Counted from the first letter of the stretch, positions 48,247-56,574 are shown. The stretch: 64,000 nucleotides of DNA from Butyricimonas virosa (GCF_025148635.1 NZ_CP102269.1:2232001-2296000); one strand, 5' to 3'. Numbers and translations are program-made. Notes: generated by a model from the sequence alone, not told the origin.

Positions 48247-48870
48247 ATGTACAAGTATTTTTTTAAGCGCTTGTTTGATTTTTTTATTTCATTGGTGGTC
48301 CTACTCTGTTTGAGTCCTTTGTTGTTGATTATTACCATTTGGTTGCATTTTGCGAATAAAGGAGCTGGTGTTTTTTTCTGCCAATCCCGCCCGGGTAAAA
48401 ATGGGAAAATTTTTAAAATAATCAAGTATAAATCAATGACAGATGAGAGGGATGAGCATGGAAATTTTCTTCCGGATGTACAGCGTTTAACTTCTGTTGG
48501 ACGATTCATAAGGGCAACATCTATAGATGAGCTTCCTCAATTCATTAATGTATTGATGGGTGATATGGCATTGATCGGGCCTCGTCCTTTGCTAACAGAA
48601 TATCTACCCTATTATAAGGAGCGAGAAAAGTTGAGACATGTAGTTAGACCAGGTATTACGGGATATACACAGGTGCATGGAAGGAATAATCTTTCTTGGG
48701 ATGAAAGGTTGGAAATGGATGTGTATTATGTTGAGCATCTTTCATTATGCTTGGATATAAAGATTGTATTACGTACGGTCGTGAATGTGATTACACGTAA
48801 GGATGTTCAAGTTATTACGGGAGATCAGGTAACCAGTAAACTTAGCCAACAACGGCAGATATGTAAATAA
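48247..48870 (+). CDS. PglC/WcaJ-type initiating phosphosugar transferase
   Basis: A 207-residue monotopic enzyme that moves a sugar-1-phosphate from a UDP-sugar to undecaprenyl phosphate, the first membrane step of polymer assembly. The N-terminal re-entrant helix is FFISLVVLLCLSPLLLIIT. Hallmarks: FKIIKYKSMT, the catalytic pair SIDELPQF (D and E near residue 92), GDMALIGPRPLL and RPGITGYTQVHGRN. Its small size without extra helices matches PglC rather than WbaP. Together with the dehydratase and aminotransferase it suggests a bacillosamine-like first sugar. I use ATG 48247. Confidence 0.93.
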   Translation: MYKYFFKRLFDFFISLVVLLCLSPLLLIITIWLHFANKGAGVFFCQSRPGKNGKIFKIIKYKSMTDERDEHGNFLPDVQRLTSVGRFIRATSIDELPQFINVLMGDMALIGPRPLLTEYLPYYKEREKLRHVVRPGITGYTQVHGRNNLSWDERLEMDVYYVEHLSLCLDIKIVLRTVVNVITRKDVQVITGDQVTSKLSQQRQICK

Positions 48871-48884
48871 TCGACCAATTAATT

Positions 48885-49382
48885 ATGTTTGAGGTAGAAA
48901 ATGTATTCAGGGGTGTAGAATCCAAACTTCAGATAAATGAAGATGTGAGTATTTATATCGGGCAGCCTCGAGAAGAGTTTTTTTATCAATACGTTTGTGA
49001 TTATGATAGTGATTTTTATGAACCACTTAGTGTGCGAGTAAATTTGGTCGCTTTTGCAGAGAAAATTAGTCGGTTATCGACCATGTTTGTCGTTGTTTCA
49101 AGCAGTCATGTGGCAGGAATTGTGGCTTCGTATTTTTATGATGTTGAGAGTCGAAAAGGTTTTATTACGTTAGTGCATACGAAAAAAGAGTTTAGAGGGA
49201 AACGTTTAGCTTATCGCTTGATAGATGCTGTTGTGCATTACGCTAAAATGAAAAATTTTTTGAATGTAGATTTGGTTGTCTATAGAGATAATGTTGCTGC
49301 ATTCAATCTGTATTTGTCCTCTGGTTTTGATCTGATTTCAGATGACGGTGGTAGATGTACATTAAGGCGTGTAGTGAAATAA
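48885..49382 (+). CDS. GNAT family N-acetyltransferase
   Basis: A 165-residue acetyl-CoA-dependent acyltransferase. The acetyl-CoA loop is KKEFRGKRLAYRLIDAVVHYA (near residue 103), fitting the R/QxxGxG/A pattern loosely, and the C-terminal NVAAFNLYLSSGFDLISDDGG is a typical GNAT ending. In this locus it may acetylate the 4-amino group of the initiating sugar, as PglD does with a different fold, or an amino acid side group. It follows the PglC-type gene after 14 bases. Confidence 0.82.
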   Translation: MFEVENVFRGVESKLQINEDVSIYIGQPREEFFYQYVCDYDSDFYEPLSVRVNLVAFAEKISRLSTMFVVVSSSHVAGIVASYFYDVESRKGFITLVHTKKEFRGKRLAYRLIDAVVHYAKMKNFLNVDLVVYRDNVAAFNLYLSSGFDLISDDGGRCTLRRVVK

Positions 49383-49414
49383 TTGAGAGATAAATCAAAT
49401 AAAGATCGTTTGAA

Positions 49415-50629
49415 ATGAAATTTTTCTTGTTTATATTTTTTGTTTGTTTTGTTTATCAAAGTAGAGCTTGTACTTCTGCTATTATTTCGGGGAAAGTGAC
49501 AAAAGATGGGCGTCCGTTAATGTGGAAACATTTTGACAATGAGCAACAATTGAATAAGAAAGTTCTTTATTTGTCTGGCGGGAAATATTCGGCTATGGCG
49601 ATTGTAAATGCCGGGTATAAGGAGAATAAAACGATCTGGATGGGATATAATTCAGAAGGATTTGCAATTATGAGTACTGATTCAGGAAATTTGCGTGATT
49701 CCGTTCGGGTTGAGACGAATATGTCCGGGGTGTTTATGAAGGAGGCATTACTTAATTGTGCGTCCGTGGAGGAGTTTGAGTCTTTTTTGAAGAATTATCC
49801 TAAACCTCATGGTTTTCGGGTGAATTTTGGTGTTATTGATGCGAGAGGGAATGGGGCGTATTTTGAGACGAATAATTTCACGTATGTTTGTTATGATGTA
49901 AATGATGCCAGAGTTGCTCCTAATGGTTATTTAATACGCACGAACTATTCTTTATCCGGTTTGCAGGGGAAAGGGCATGGATATATACGTTATAAAACAG
50001 TTGAAAAAATATTAGAACGTTATGGAGGTAAAAGATTGGATATTAATTTTTTATTGAATTCTGTTTGTTTTTCTTTGGAAAATTCTTTAAGTGGGCAGAA
50101 ACTTCAAGATTTTGAAAATGCACGGGAACATGAGAAACATTATATGTATTTTCAGGATTGTATAAATCGCTATTCCACAAGTGCTGCTGCTGTCATTCAA
50201 GGGGTGAAAAATAATGAAGATTCGGGGATGACAACGATGTGGACGATAATTGGTTTCCCTTTGACATCGGTGGCGATACCTGTCTGGTTGTCGACCTCGG
50301 GAGAATTGCCTTCAATAATTACAGGGAACGGAGAGAAAAAATCTATGCTTTGTAATTTTTCTCTTCAATTGAAAAAAACACTTATTGCTGCAACTTATGG
50401 TGATATGAGGTATTATATAAATACAACAGGATTAAAAAATATAGAGGGAACTGGAATTTTACAACGCATTGATCCCGTGAGAAAAGAGGTGTTTCAACGT
50501 GGAATTGGATTAAAAGAGAAGTTGAAAAACGAGAAAGGAAGAGACGGGAAGATTAAAATGTATTATGAGTGGTTGGATTCTTATTTAAAGAGGGAATTGC
50601 AAGGAATAAAAGAATTGTACGTAAGATAA
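49415..50629 (+). CDS. Exported Ntn-type amide hydrolase (C45/penicillin acylase-like)
   Basis: A 404-residue secreted enzyme of the linear amide C-N hydrolase group. The signal peptide is followed by ACTSAIISG; cleavage after Ala18 would expose Cys19 as the N-terminal nucleophile of the Ntn fold. Typical strands follow: DGRPLMWKHFDNE, MAIVNAGY, IWMGYNSEGFAIMST, and FGVIDARGNGAYFETNN. It would hydrolyse or transfer amide bonds outside the cytoplasm. Inside a polymer locus it may trim, release or anchor an amide-linked polymer, as the unrelated Ntn enzyme CapD does for poly-glutamate. Bile-salt-hydrolase-like activity is another possibility. Confidence 0.78.
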   Translation: MKFFLFIFFVCFVYQSRACTSAIISGKVTKDGRPLMWKHFDNEQQLNKKVLYLSGGKYSAMAIVNAGYKENKTIWMGYNSEGFAIMSTDSGNLRDSVRVETNMSGVFMKEALLNCASVEEFESFLKNYPKPHGFRVNFGVIDARGNGAYFETNNFTYVCYDVNDARVAPNGYLIRTNYSLSGLQGKGHGYIRYKTVEKILERYGGKRLDINFLLNSVCFSLENSLSGQKLQDFENAREHEKHYMYFQDCINRYSTSAAAVIQGVKNNEDSGMTTMWTIIGFPLTSVAIPVWLSTSGELPSIITGNGEKKSMLCNFSLQLKKTLIAATYGDMRYYINTTGLKNIEGTGILQRIDPVRKEVFQRGIGLKEKLKNEKGRDGKIKMYYEWLDSYLKRELQGIKELYVR

Positions 50630-50720
50630 TTATTAAAAAAAATTCAATATAGAGTTTCAAGCGGGACGGGATGAATGAATCTCGTGATGGCCCGTGGCGG
50701 GACGTTTACTGTTTACATGT

Positions 50721-51890
50721 ATGGATCGAAAACGAATTTATCTTTGCTTGGCACACATGAGCGGCAAGGAACAAGACTTTATTAAAGAGGCGTTTGATAC
50801 GAATTGGGTGGTTCCATTGGGACCGAACGTGAATGCTTTTGAAAAGTCCTTGCAGGACTTTCTAATTGAAAATGGAAAGTTGAAAATTGAGAATGAGGGA
50901 AAACAGGTGGTGGCGTTGAGTGCGGGGACGGCGGCGTTGCATTTAGGATTGATCTTATTGGGTGTGCAAGCGGGGGACGAGGTGATTTGCCAGAGTTTCA
51001 CGTTTTGCGCATCAGCGAATCCGGTGACTTACTTGGGAGCAACGGCTGTTTTCGTGGACTCGGAAGAGGATACTTGGAATATGAATCCCGTGTTGCTGGA
51101 GGAAGCTATACGAGACCGGATCGCAAAAACCGGACGGGAGCCGAAAGCGATTATCCCGGTGCATTTGTACGGGATGCCGGCAAAGATGGACGAGATTTGT
51201 GCTGTGGCCGAGAAATATGGGATCCCCGTGTTGGAGGATGCCGCAGAGGCGTTGGGATCGGAATATAAGGGGCAGAAATGCGGTACTTTCGGGAAGTTCG
51301 GGGCGTTGAGTTTTAACGGGAACAAGATGATCACCACCTCGGGGGGCGGGGCATTGATTGTCCCTGATGAAAAGGCGAAAAAGGCGGCGATGTTTTACGC
51401 TACGCAGGCTCGGGAACCGTACCCTTACTATCAGCATGAGAAGATAGGTTATAATTATCGGATGAGTAATATTTGTGCCGGGATCGGGTTGGGACAGATG
51501 ACTGTATTGGAAGAGCATGTGGCTCACCATCGTCATGTACATGAGTTATACGAACAAGCATTTGCCAACGTGAAAGGGATCGAGTTAAAATCGAATCCAG
51601 ACGAGCGGTTTAATGCTAATTACTGGTTATGTACAATACTAATAGATAAGGAGGAGACAGGAGTGGATTGTGAAGAATTGAGAGTGTTCTTGGATCGTAA
51701 AGGGATTGAAACCCGGCCACTCTGGAAACCAATGCATTTGCAGCCGGTGTTTGCGGGCAGTCCTTGTTACGTGGATGGAACTTCGGAGAAATTATTCGAG
51801 AAAGGATTGTGTATTCCTGCTGGGCCTTGTGTGACGGATGAGGATGTAGCTTATATTGTGAGTGAGATAAAAAGTTGTATCTGTAAATAG
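50721..51890 (+). CDS. DegT/DnrJ/EryC1-type sugar aminotransferase (PglE-like)
   Basis: A 389-residue PLP enzyme that would aminate the 4-keto sugar made by the FlaA1-type dehydratase. PLP lysine is K202 in SFNGNKMITTSGGGAL, with the VVALSAGTAALHLGL phosphate-binding part and DEVICQSFTFCASANPV region upstream, and EDAAEALGSEYKG with the PLP-contacting Asp. The start at 50721 gives MDRKRIYLCLAHMSGKE, which matches the family; the GTG at 50694 is rejected. The gene holds a repeat-derived insertion (50863-50896) between the N-terminal helix and the catalytic domain. GC content rises again here relative to the ATP-grasp genes. Confidence 0.92.
   Translation: MDRKRIYLCLAHMSGKEQDFIKEAFDTNWVVPLGPNVNAFEKSLQDFLIENGKLKIENEGKQVVALSAGTAALHLGLILLGVQAGDEVICQSFTFCASANPVTYLGATAVFVDSEEDTWNMNPVLLEEAIRDRIAKTGREPKAIIPVHLYGMPAKMDEICAVAEKYGIPVLEDAAEALGSEYKGQKCGTFGKFGALSFNGNKMITTSGGGALIVPDEKAKKAAMFYATQAREPYPYYQHEKIGYNYRMSNICAGIGLGQMTVLEEHVAHHRHVHELYEQAFANVKGIELKSNPDERFNANYWLCTILIDKEETGVDCEELRVFLDRKGIETRPLWKPMHLQPVFAGSPCYVDGTSEKLFEKGLCIPAGPCVTDEDVAYIVSEIKSCICK
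50863..50896. repeat. TTCAATT-type repeat inside the aminotransferase gene
   Basis: In-frame DNA encoding IENGKLKIENEG is, on the other strand, a TTCTCAATTTTCAACTTTCC series like the intergenic TTCAATT repeats at 2061 and 12920. It falls between QDFL and KQVVALSAG, where related enzymes have only a short loop. It looks like an intergenic-type repeat that became part of a coding region. Confidence 0.6.
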
Positions 51891-51897
51891 TTAAAAT

Positions 51898-52668
51898 ATG
51901 CATTTGATAAAGAACGTGATCATGTTGATATGGGCTGCGGGATTGTTTGTTTCGTGTGCTTCGAGCAAGAAGGTGGTGTATTTGCAGGATGTTGATGTAA
52001 ACAAACGGATTAAAGCGGAGTGTGAATATAAAACCGTGATTCATACGGATGATTTGTTGTCGATTATAGTGTCGTGTGATGATCTGGAATCAGCACTACC
52101 CTTTAACACGCCGATGATTGGTTTGGGGCGTGAAGTAAATACAACCTCTAGCCAGCAAATTCCGAGGGGGTATCTCGTGGATAAGAATGGTGAGATTGAT
52201 TTTCCCGTGTTGGGGAAATTGAAGGTCGAGGGAATTTCGAGAAACGAGTTGGCGGAAATGTTGAAAGAGAAGCTGTCGGAGTACTTGAAGAACCCGATCG
52301 TGACTATTCAGTTCCAGAATTTCAAGGTGACGATATTAGGGGAGGTGAAAGCTCCCGGTAGCTATAAGGTCGTTAGCGAGCGGGTATCGTTGTTGGATGC
52401 ACTTGGAATGGCAGGGGACTTGCAAATAAATGGTAAACGGAAAAATGTTTTGGTGATGCGGGAGCAAGGAGATGAGAAGATTTTTGCCCGAGTAGATTTG
52501 ACATCAAGTGATTTTATTGATTCACCATTTTTTTACTTGCAGCAGAATGATGTGGTTTACGTGGAACCGAACAAAGGACGGATTGCCGGGGGAAGTGTCA
52601 GTACGTTCTTGCCTTATATTTTATCGAGTTTGTCGACAATCGTGGCCTTGATTTCTTTGACAAGATAG
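51898..52668 (+). CDS. wza: Wza-type polysaccharide export lipoprotein
   Basis: A 256-residue outer-membrane export protein. The lipobox is GLFVSC (cysteine 20). The polysaccharide-export domain shows VIHTDDLLSIIVSC, then SLBB-type repeats with YLVDKNGEIDFPVLGKLKV and VTILGEVKAPGSYKV. The C-terminal helix SVSTFLPYILSSLSTIVALISLT may insert into the outer membrane. It works with the Wzc-type kinase encoded 17 bases downstream. The length matches the short Wza forms of Bacteroidetes. Confidence 0.93.
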   Translation: MHLIKNVIMLIWAAGLFVSCASSKKVVYLQDVDVNKRIKAECEYKTVIHTDDLLSIIVSCDDLESALPFNTPMIGLGREVNTTSSQQIPRGYLVDKNGEIDFPVLGKLKVEGISRNELAEMLKEKLSEYLKNPIVTIQFQNFKVTILGEVKAPGSYKVVSERVSLLDALGMAGDLQINGKRKNVLVMREQGDEKIFARVDLTSSDFIDSPFFYLQQNDVVYVEPNKGRIAGGSVSTFLPYILSSLSTIVALISLTR

Positions 52669-52685
52669 TTCCAGATTAATAGTAT

Positions 52686-55037
52686 ATGAAAATGATCAAT
52701 CAAGATAATAATTTGTTACAGACAGAAGAAGAGGAGTATTTTGATCTGAAAACTTTTTTCTATAAAATTTTGGCCCGTTGGTGGTGGTTTGCTATTAGTA
52801 TACCGTTATGCGCCCTAATTGCTTTGTATATTTGTTTTAGCTCGACACCGGAGTATAAGGTGGAAGCGAAAGTGATGATTAGCGATTCGAAAAAAGGGGA
52901 GGTCGGGATAAATCCGATGTTAAAGGAATTGGGGTTGTTTCAGGGAACGATGATGGTAGAGAATGAGATCGTGGAGTTGAAGTCTAAAAATTTGATATTG
53001 GATGTAGTAAAAGAGTTGGAGCTAAATGTGGATTATACGAAGGAAAAGGTATTGAGAGAAGAGAAGCTGTACAAGGATTCTCCTTTTCGAGTGCTCGTGG
53101 ATTTACCGGAGAATATCAAGGATACAACCTTTTACGTGATTGCAAAGGGGGCAGATAAGATTGAGGTATTGGATGCGGATAAGAACGTGATGTTCGAGGG
53201 GAATTTTTCTCAAGCGATATCAATGGGATACTACCGTATGACCGTGGAAAAAAGTGATTCGTTATTACAAGTTGGAGATGAGATTCGAGTGGATTTATTA
53301 ACTTACGGGAAAGCAGCAACGGATTTTCACAAGCGTTTGGAGATAAGTTTGTTGGAGAAAAATGCTAGTGCTGTGGGAGTTTCGTTAAAGGAAACGAATC
53401 CGGGGAAAGGGGTAGATTTCCTTTACACGATGATTCGGCGTTACAACCAAAATGGTATAGAGGATAAACAACTCGTGTCAGAAAAGACGGTTGAGTTTAT
53501 CAACGAACGTCTTCGGGTCATTAATCAGGAATTAGGGGATATTGAGAATAGTGCGGAAACATTTAAAAAGACGAACCAGTTAACTAACTTGACGTCGGAT
53601 GCAGCTCTTGCCATGGAACAAAAGAAGGCGACTGATGCTGAATTATTGAAATTGGGTACCGAGATGGATGTGGTGAAGAGTGTGCGTGCTTACTTGGAAG
53701 ATAGACGAGGAGAAGAGTTTAGAATATTACCGGAACAGTTAGGGTTGACAGATGAATCTCTTAATAGTGGTATCAGTAAGTATAACGAGATGATTCTTCG
53801 TAGAGGGAAATTGTTACAATCGGCTCGGGAAAGTAACCCGATCGTGTTGGGTTTGGAAGCTCAGTTACGGGATTTAAAGAGTAGTATTCGGTCGGCTATT
53901 GCTAACGTGGAGAATGGATTGGATATAAAGATTAAGAGTTTGGAGCGGGAAAGCCAACAGGTGGAGGATAAATTAATTTCTGTGCCGACACAGGAAAAGC
54001 AGTATCGTTCTATTGCCCGAGAGCAGGAGTTGAAGGAGAACTTGTTTTTGTTCTTGATGCAAAAACGCGAGGAGGCGGAGATCGCCAAGTTGATGTATGT
54101 GCCGATGGCCAAGATCATAGAGAATCCGGATCCGGGGGAACATCCGGTGGCTCCTAGAAAAATGCTTATATTGTTGTTCGGAATGTTCATGGGTGTCGTG
54201 TTTCCCGTGGGAATCATGTTCGTGGCGGATATGTTGGATACAAAAGTGAGAAATGCTGATGAGGTTGGGAAAGTGGTGGCGGCACCTTTACTTGGGACTT
54301 TGCCGCAATTGCCAGAAGAGAAAACGTCGATAGAGAACGAGGATTGGATGATGTCGGAGTCGATGCAGTTAATTCGTGAGAATTTGAATTACTTGATCAA
54401 GCGGAAAGATTCGCCCGTGATCATGGTGTCCTCGACGATACCGAGTGAAGGAAAATCTTTGGTCGCGGCGCATTTAGCGAGTGCCTACGCCCGGGCGGGA
54501 AAGAAGGTGATCGTGATCGGTTGTGACTTGCGTAACCCGAGGTTAAACGAGTACTTCAAGAGAGAGGGGCGGAAGGGGTTATCGGCTTATCTGGCCGGGA
54601 TGGTTGATGACCCGGGGATGCTGGTAGAGAAGGTAAACGATAACTTGCACGTGATATTTGGAGGAACGGTGCCCCCGAACCCGACACAGTTGATAGCCAG
54701 TCCCCGGATGGGAGAGTTGCTGGCGTGTTTGAAGAGCGAGTTCTCGTGTATTATCCTTGACACGCCGCCGCTGGGTATTCTGGCTGACGGTTTCTCGTTG
54801 AGCGAGTACGCGGATGCTTGTGTTTACGTGGTTCGTGCGAACGTGCTTGATAAAAAAGGTCTGAGGGTTGTTGCCGACCTGGAGAAGGGTGGTCGTTTGG
54901 CGAACCTGGGAATCGTGGTGAACGGGATCAAGGTCAGTCGTTCCGGTGGTTACGGCTATGGTTATGGCTACGGGTACGGTTACGGGTATGGCTATGGGTA
55001 CGGACAGGATGGCAAGGACAAAAAGAAGAAGAAATAA
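52686..55037 (+). CDS. wzc: Wzc-type tyrosine autokinase, chain-length regulator
   Basis: A 783-residue inner-membrane protein. The N-terminal Wzz domain has a helix at about residues 31-53 (WWWFAISIPLCALIALYICF) and, after a periplasmic coiled-coil domain, a second helix near 495-515. The cytoplasmic BY-kinase domain has Walker A PSEGKS (586-591), Walker A' IGCDLRNPR with D614, and Walker B CIILDTPPLG. The C-terminal tail carries nine YG repeats, the tyrosine cluster that is autophosphorylated and controls polymerisation. The adjacent CpsB-type phosphatase would reset it. Confidence 0.95.
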   Translation: MKMINQDNNLLQTEEEEYFDLKTFFYKILARWWWFAISIPLCALIALYICFSSTPEYKVEAKVMISDSKKGEVGINPMLKELGLFQGTMMVENEIVELKSKNLILDVVKELELNVDYTKEKVLREEKLYKDSPFRVLVDLPENIKDTTFYVIAKGADKIEVLDADKNVMFEGNFSQAISMGYYRMTVEKSDSLLQVGDEIRVDLLTYGKAATDFHKRLEISLLEKNASAVGVSLKETNPGKGVDFLYTMIRRYNQNGIEDKQLVSEKTVEFINERLRVINQELGDIENSAETFKKTNQLTNLTSDAALAMEQKKATDAELLKLGTEMDVVKSVRAYLEDRRGEEFRILPEQLGLTDESLNSGISKYNEMILRRGKLLQSARESNPIVLGLEAQLRDLKSSIRSAIANVENGLDIKIKSLERESQQVEDKLISVPTQEKQYRSIAREQELKENLFLFLMQKREEAEIAKLMYVPMAKIIENPDPGEHPVAPRKMLILLFGMFMGVVFPVGIMFVADMLDTKVRNADEVGKVVAAPLLGTLPQLPEEKTSIENEDWMMSESMQLIRENLNYLIKRKDSPVIMVSSTIPSEGKSLVAAHLASAYARAGKKVIVIGCDLRNPRLNEYFKREGRKGLSAYLAGMVDDPGMLVEKVNDNLHVIFGGTVPPNPTQLIASPRMGELLACLKSEFSCIILDTPPLGILADGFSLSEYADACVYVVRANVLDKKGLRVVADLEKGGRLANLGIVVNGIKVSRSGGYGYGYGYGYGYGYGYGYGQDGKDKKKKK
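54951..55004 (+). repeat. Nine Tyr-Gly codon pairs at the Wzc C-terminus
   Basis: Nine tandem 6-base units (TAY GGN) encode (YG)9 followed by QDGKDKKKKK. Codons vary (TAC/TAT, GGC/GGT/GGG), so this is a selected peptide repeat, though it could expand or contract by slippage. Confidence 0.85.
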
Positions 55038-55042
55038 CAATC

Positions 55043-55741
55043 ATGGACTGGTTTAAAAGAAAGAACAAGCAATATTTTTCTTACGATCATGACATCCATT
55101 CTCATATTTTACCGGGATTGGATGACGGGGTGAAGCGGGTAGAGGATTCCGTGGTGATCGTGAAAAAGATGCTGGAACTGGGAGTGAAACGGTTCTCTTT
55201 TACTCCTCATATTTCTTTCCCGTCGCCGATGAACACGCCGGAGATAATTCTTGGAAAGCTGAACGATCTGAAAGAACGTTTATTAAAAGAGGGAATCGAG
55301 ATCGAGGCGGATGCCGGGGCGGAATACAAGATCGGTGAATACATGATAGATTTGATTCGTCAAGGGGATATCGCCTCGTTTCACGGAGGAAAGGTGCTGG
55401 TGGAACATAGTTTCGTGGCCCCGTCTCCGGTTTTCGAGGAGGTGATTTTTCGTCTGCAGGACAAGGGCTACACGCCCGTGCTGGCACACCCGGAGCGTTA
55501 CCCGTTTTACGCAAAACATCTGACGGAACGGGTGTGGGAATTGAAACGACGGGGATGCCGGATACAAGTGAACTTGTTGTCATTTGTGGGTTTTTACGGG
55601 AAAGAGGCAATGGCAGGGGCAAGGGAGTTATTGGTGGCAAGGTTGATCGATCATTTTTCCGGGGATATACACTCGGTGAAACAGGTGGAGTTGTTGGAAA
55701 AATTCTTGAAATCGAAAGAATCGGAAAAGTTATTGGTTTAA
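55043..55741 (+). CDS. CpsB/CapC-type tyrosine phosphatase (PHP fold)
   Basis: A 232-residue metal-dependent phosphatase of the PHP family that removes phosphate from the tyrosine tail of the Wzc kinase. The metal motif HDIHSHILPGLDDG is near residue 12; later ligands fit FTPHIS, GAEYKIGEY, VLVEHSF, LAHPERYPF and SGDIHSV. The gene begins 5 bases after wzc and ends the polymer operon before a terminator. Confidence 0.93.
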   Translation: MDWFKRKNKQYFSYDHDIHSHILPGLDDGVKRVEDSVVIVKKMLELGVKRFSFTPHISFPSPMNTPEIILGKLNDLKERLLKEGIEIEADAGAEYKIGEYMIDLIRQGDIASFHGGKVLVEHSFVAPSPVFEEVIFRLQDKGYTPVLAHPERYPFYAKHLTERVWELKRRGCRIQVNLLSFVGFYGKEAMAGARELLVARLIDHFSGDIHSVKQVELLEKFLKSKESEKLLV

Positions 55742-55772
55742 GATTTACAAATTTGTATTTAAGCGGAGATAT

Positions 55773-55804
55773 AACCTCGGACGAAGAGTGTCCGAGGTTT
55801 TTTA
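55773..55804 (+). terminator. Terminator of the surface-polymer operon
   Basis: A perfect 9-bp stem (55773-55781 and 55791-55799) with a 9-base loop is followed by TTTTTAATTT. It marks the 3' end of the plus-strand run begun by the upxY-type gene. Confidence 0.85.
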
Positions 55805-55829
55805 ATTTATAAATTTTTATATTTAAGTT

Positions 55830-56445
55830 ATGAAAGAGTTATTAAACGCAAGGTTTTTCTCTTGGTTAGAAGAGTGTAGTGGGAAAGATGTCACGAAAGA
55901 TGAGGTAGAACTGGTCGTCGGGGAGTTCGTGGCGGATTTGGAACGGATGTGTGACAAGGAAAAGAACTACAAGGAAGAGGTGCGGGTGTTGGAACGAGTA
56001 CGAATCCGCCTGCACGTTTGGGATGAAGTGTGCCAAGCGAGTGACGGATCGGGGAAAAAAGGGAATGCTCGGGTATTGCGTGGAGGCCGTGTTACAACGG
56101 GTAGAAGCCGAGATCCGGTTTTCCCGAGAGCGGCAGGAGTATCCGGAGAGGTATGCCGGGAGTTCGGATGACGGGCCGTTGGCGGTCTGGACATCGAACA
56201 ATAACAAGATGGAGATAGCAGAACTGATGCTGGGAATTTATCTTGCGAAGGTGTTACGCACGCCGGACGGGATGTTGATGGAGTATCGAGAGGTTATCCG
56301 ATTGGCCGAACGGGCTTTCGGGGTGAAGATTTCGAATCACAGGGAGTTGAAACGGGATATTTTCAAACGGACGAACGAGCTGGTGATATTCCTGAAACGG
56401 TTGATATTTTTGATTGAACAGGAACGGGATAAAAAGGAGGCTTGA
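55830..56445 (+). pseudogene. RteC-like gene with a frameshift at a G4A6G3 tract
   Basis: Two frames join into one protein of about 205 residues. The first (from ATG 55830) reads MKELLNARFFSWLEEC and on to VWDEVCQASD. The second, from the homopolymer G4A6G3 at 56051-56063, continues GMLGYCVEAVLQRVEAEIRF to the stop at 56445. Its C-terminal part, with VWTSNNNKMEIAELMLGIY, AERAFGVKI and KRTNELVIFLKRL, resembles the C-terminus of RteC, a regulator of conjugative-element excision in Bacteroides. One extra base at the tract breaks the frame. It may be a dead gene, a slippage-controlled gene or a sequencing error. Confidence 0.6.
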
Positions 56446-56447
56446 TA

Positions 56448-56487
56448 AAAAGAGATCTGAGTGATGTGCTTGGATCTCTTTTTTTTG
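56448..56487 (+). terminator. Terminator after the RteC-like gene
   Basis: A 10-bp stem (56448-56457 and 56473-56482) with a 15-base loop ends in a run of eight T. It separates the RteC-like gene from the DUF6266-holin cassette. Confidence 0.75.
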
Positions 56488-56566
56488 TTGCTAATAATCA
56501 GTGGTTTGTGGGAAAATGAAAACACACGTGGGATGGTGTGTAGTGATGAAGTTTCGGGGGGTATTG

Positions 56567-56574
56567 TAGTTTTG
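56567..56574 (+). promoter_or_regulatory. Promoter -7 element for the holin-amidase cassette
   Basis: TAGTTTTG matches TAnnTTTG exactly, 48 bases before the ATG at 56623. No -33 TTTG is seen at the expected distance. Confidence 0.45.

Noticed and set aside
54951..55004. Considered as CRISPR-like or microsatellite DNA
   Set aside because: It is a 6-base in-frame codon repeat in the Wzc tail; no spacer-repeat structure and no cas genes occur in the window.
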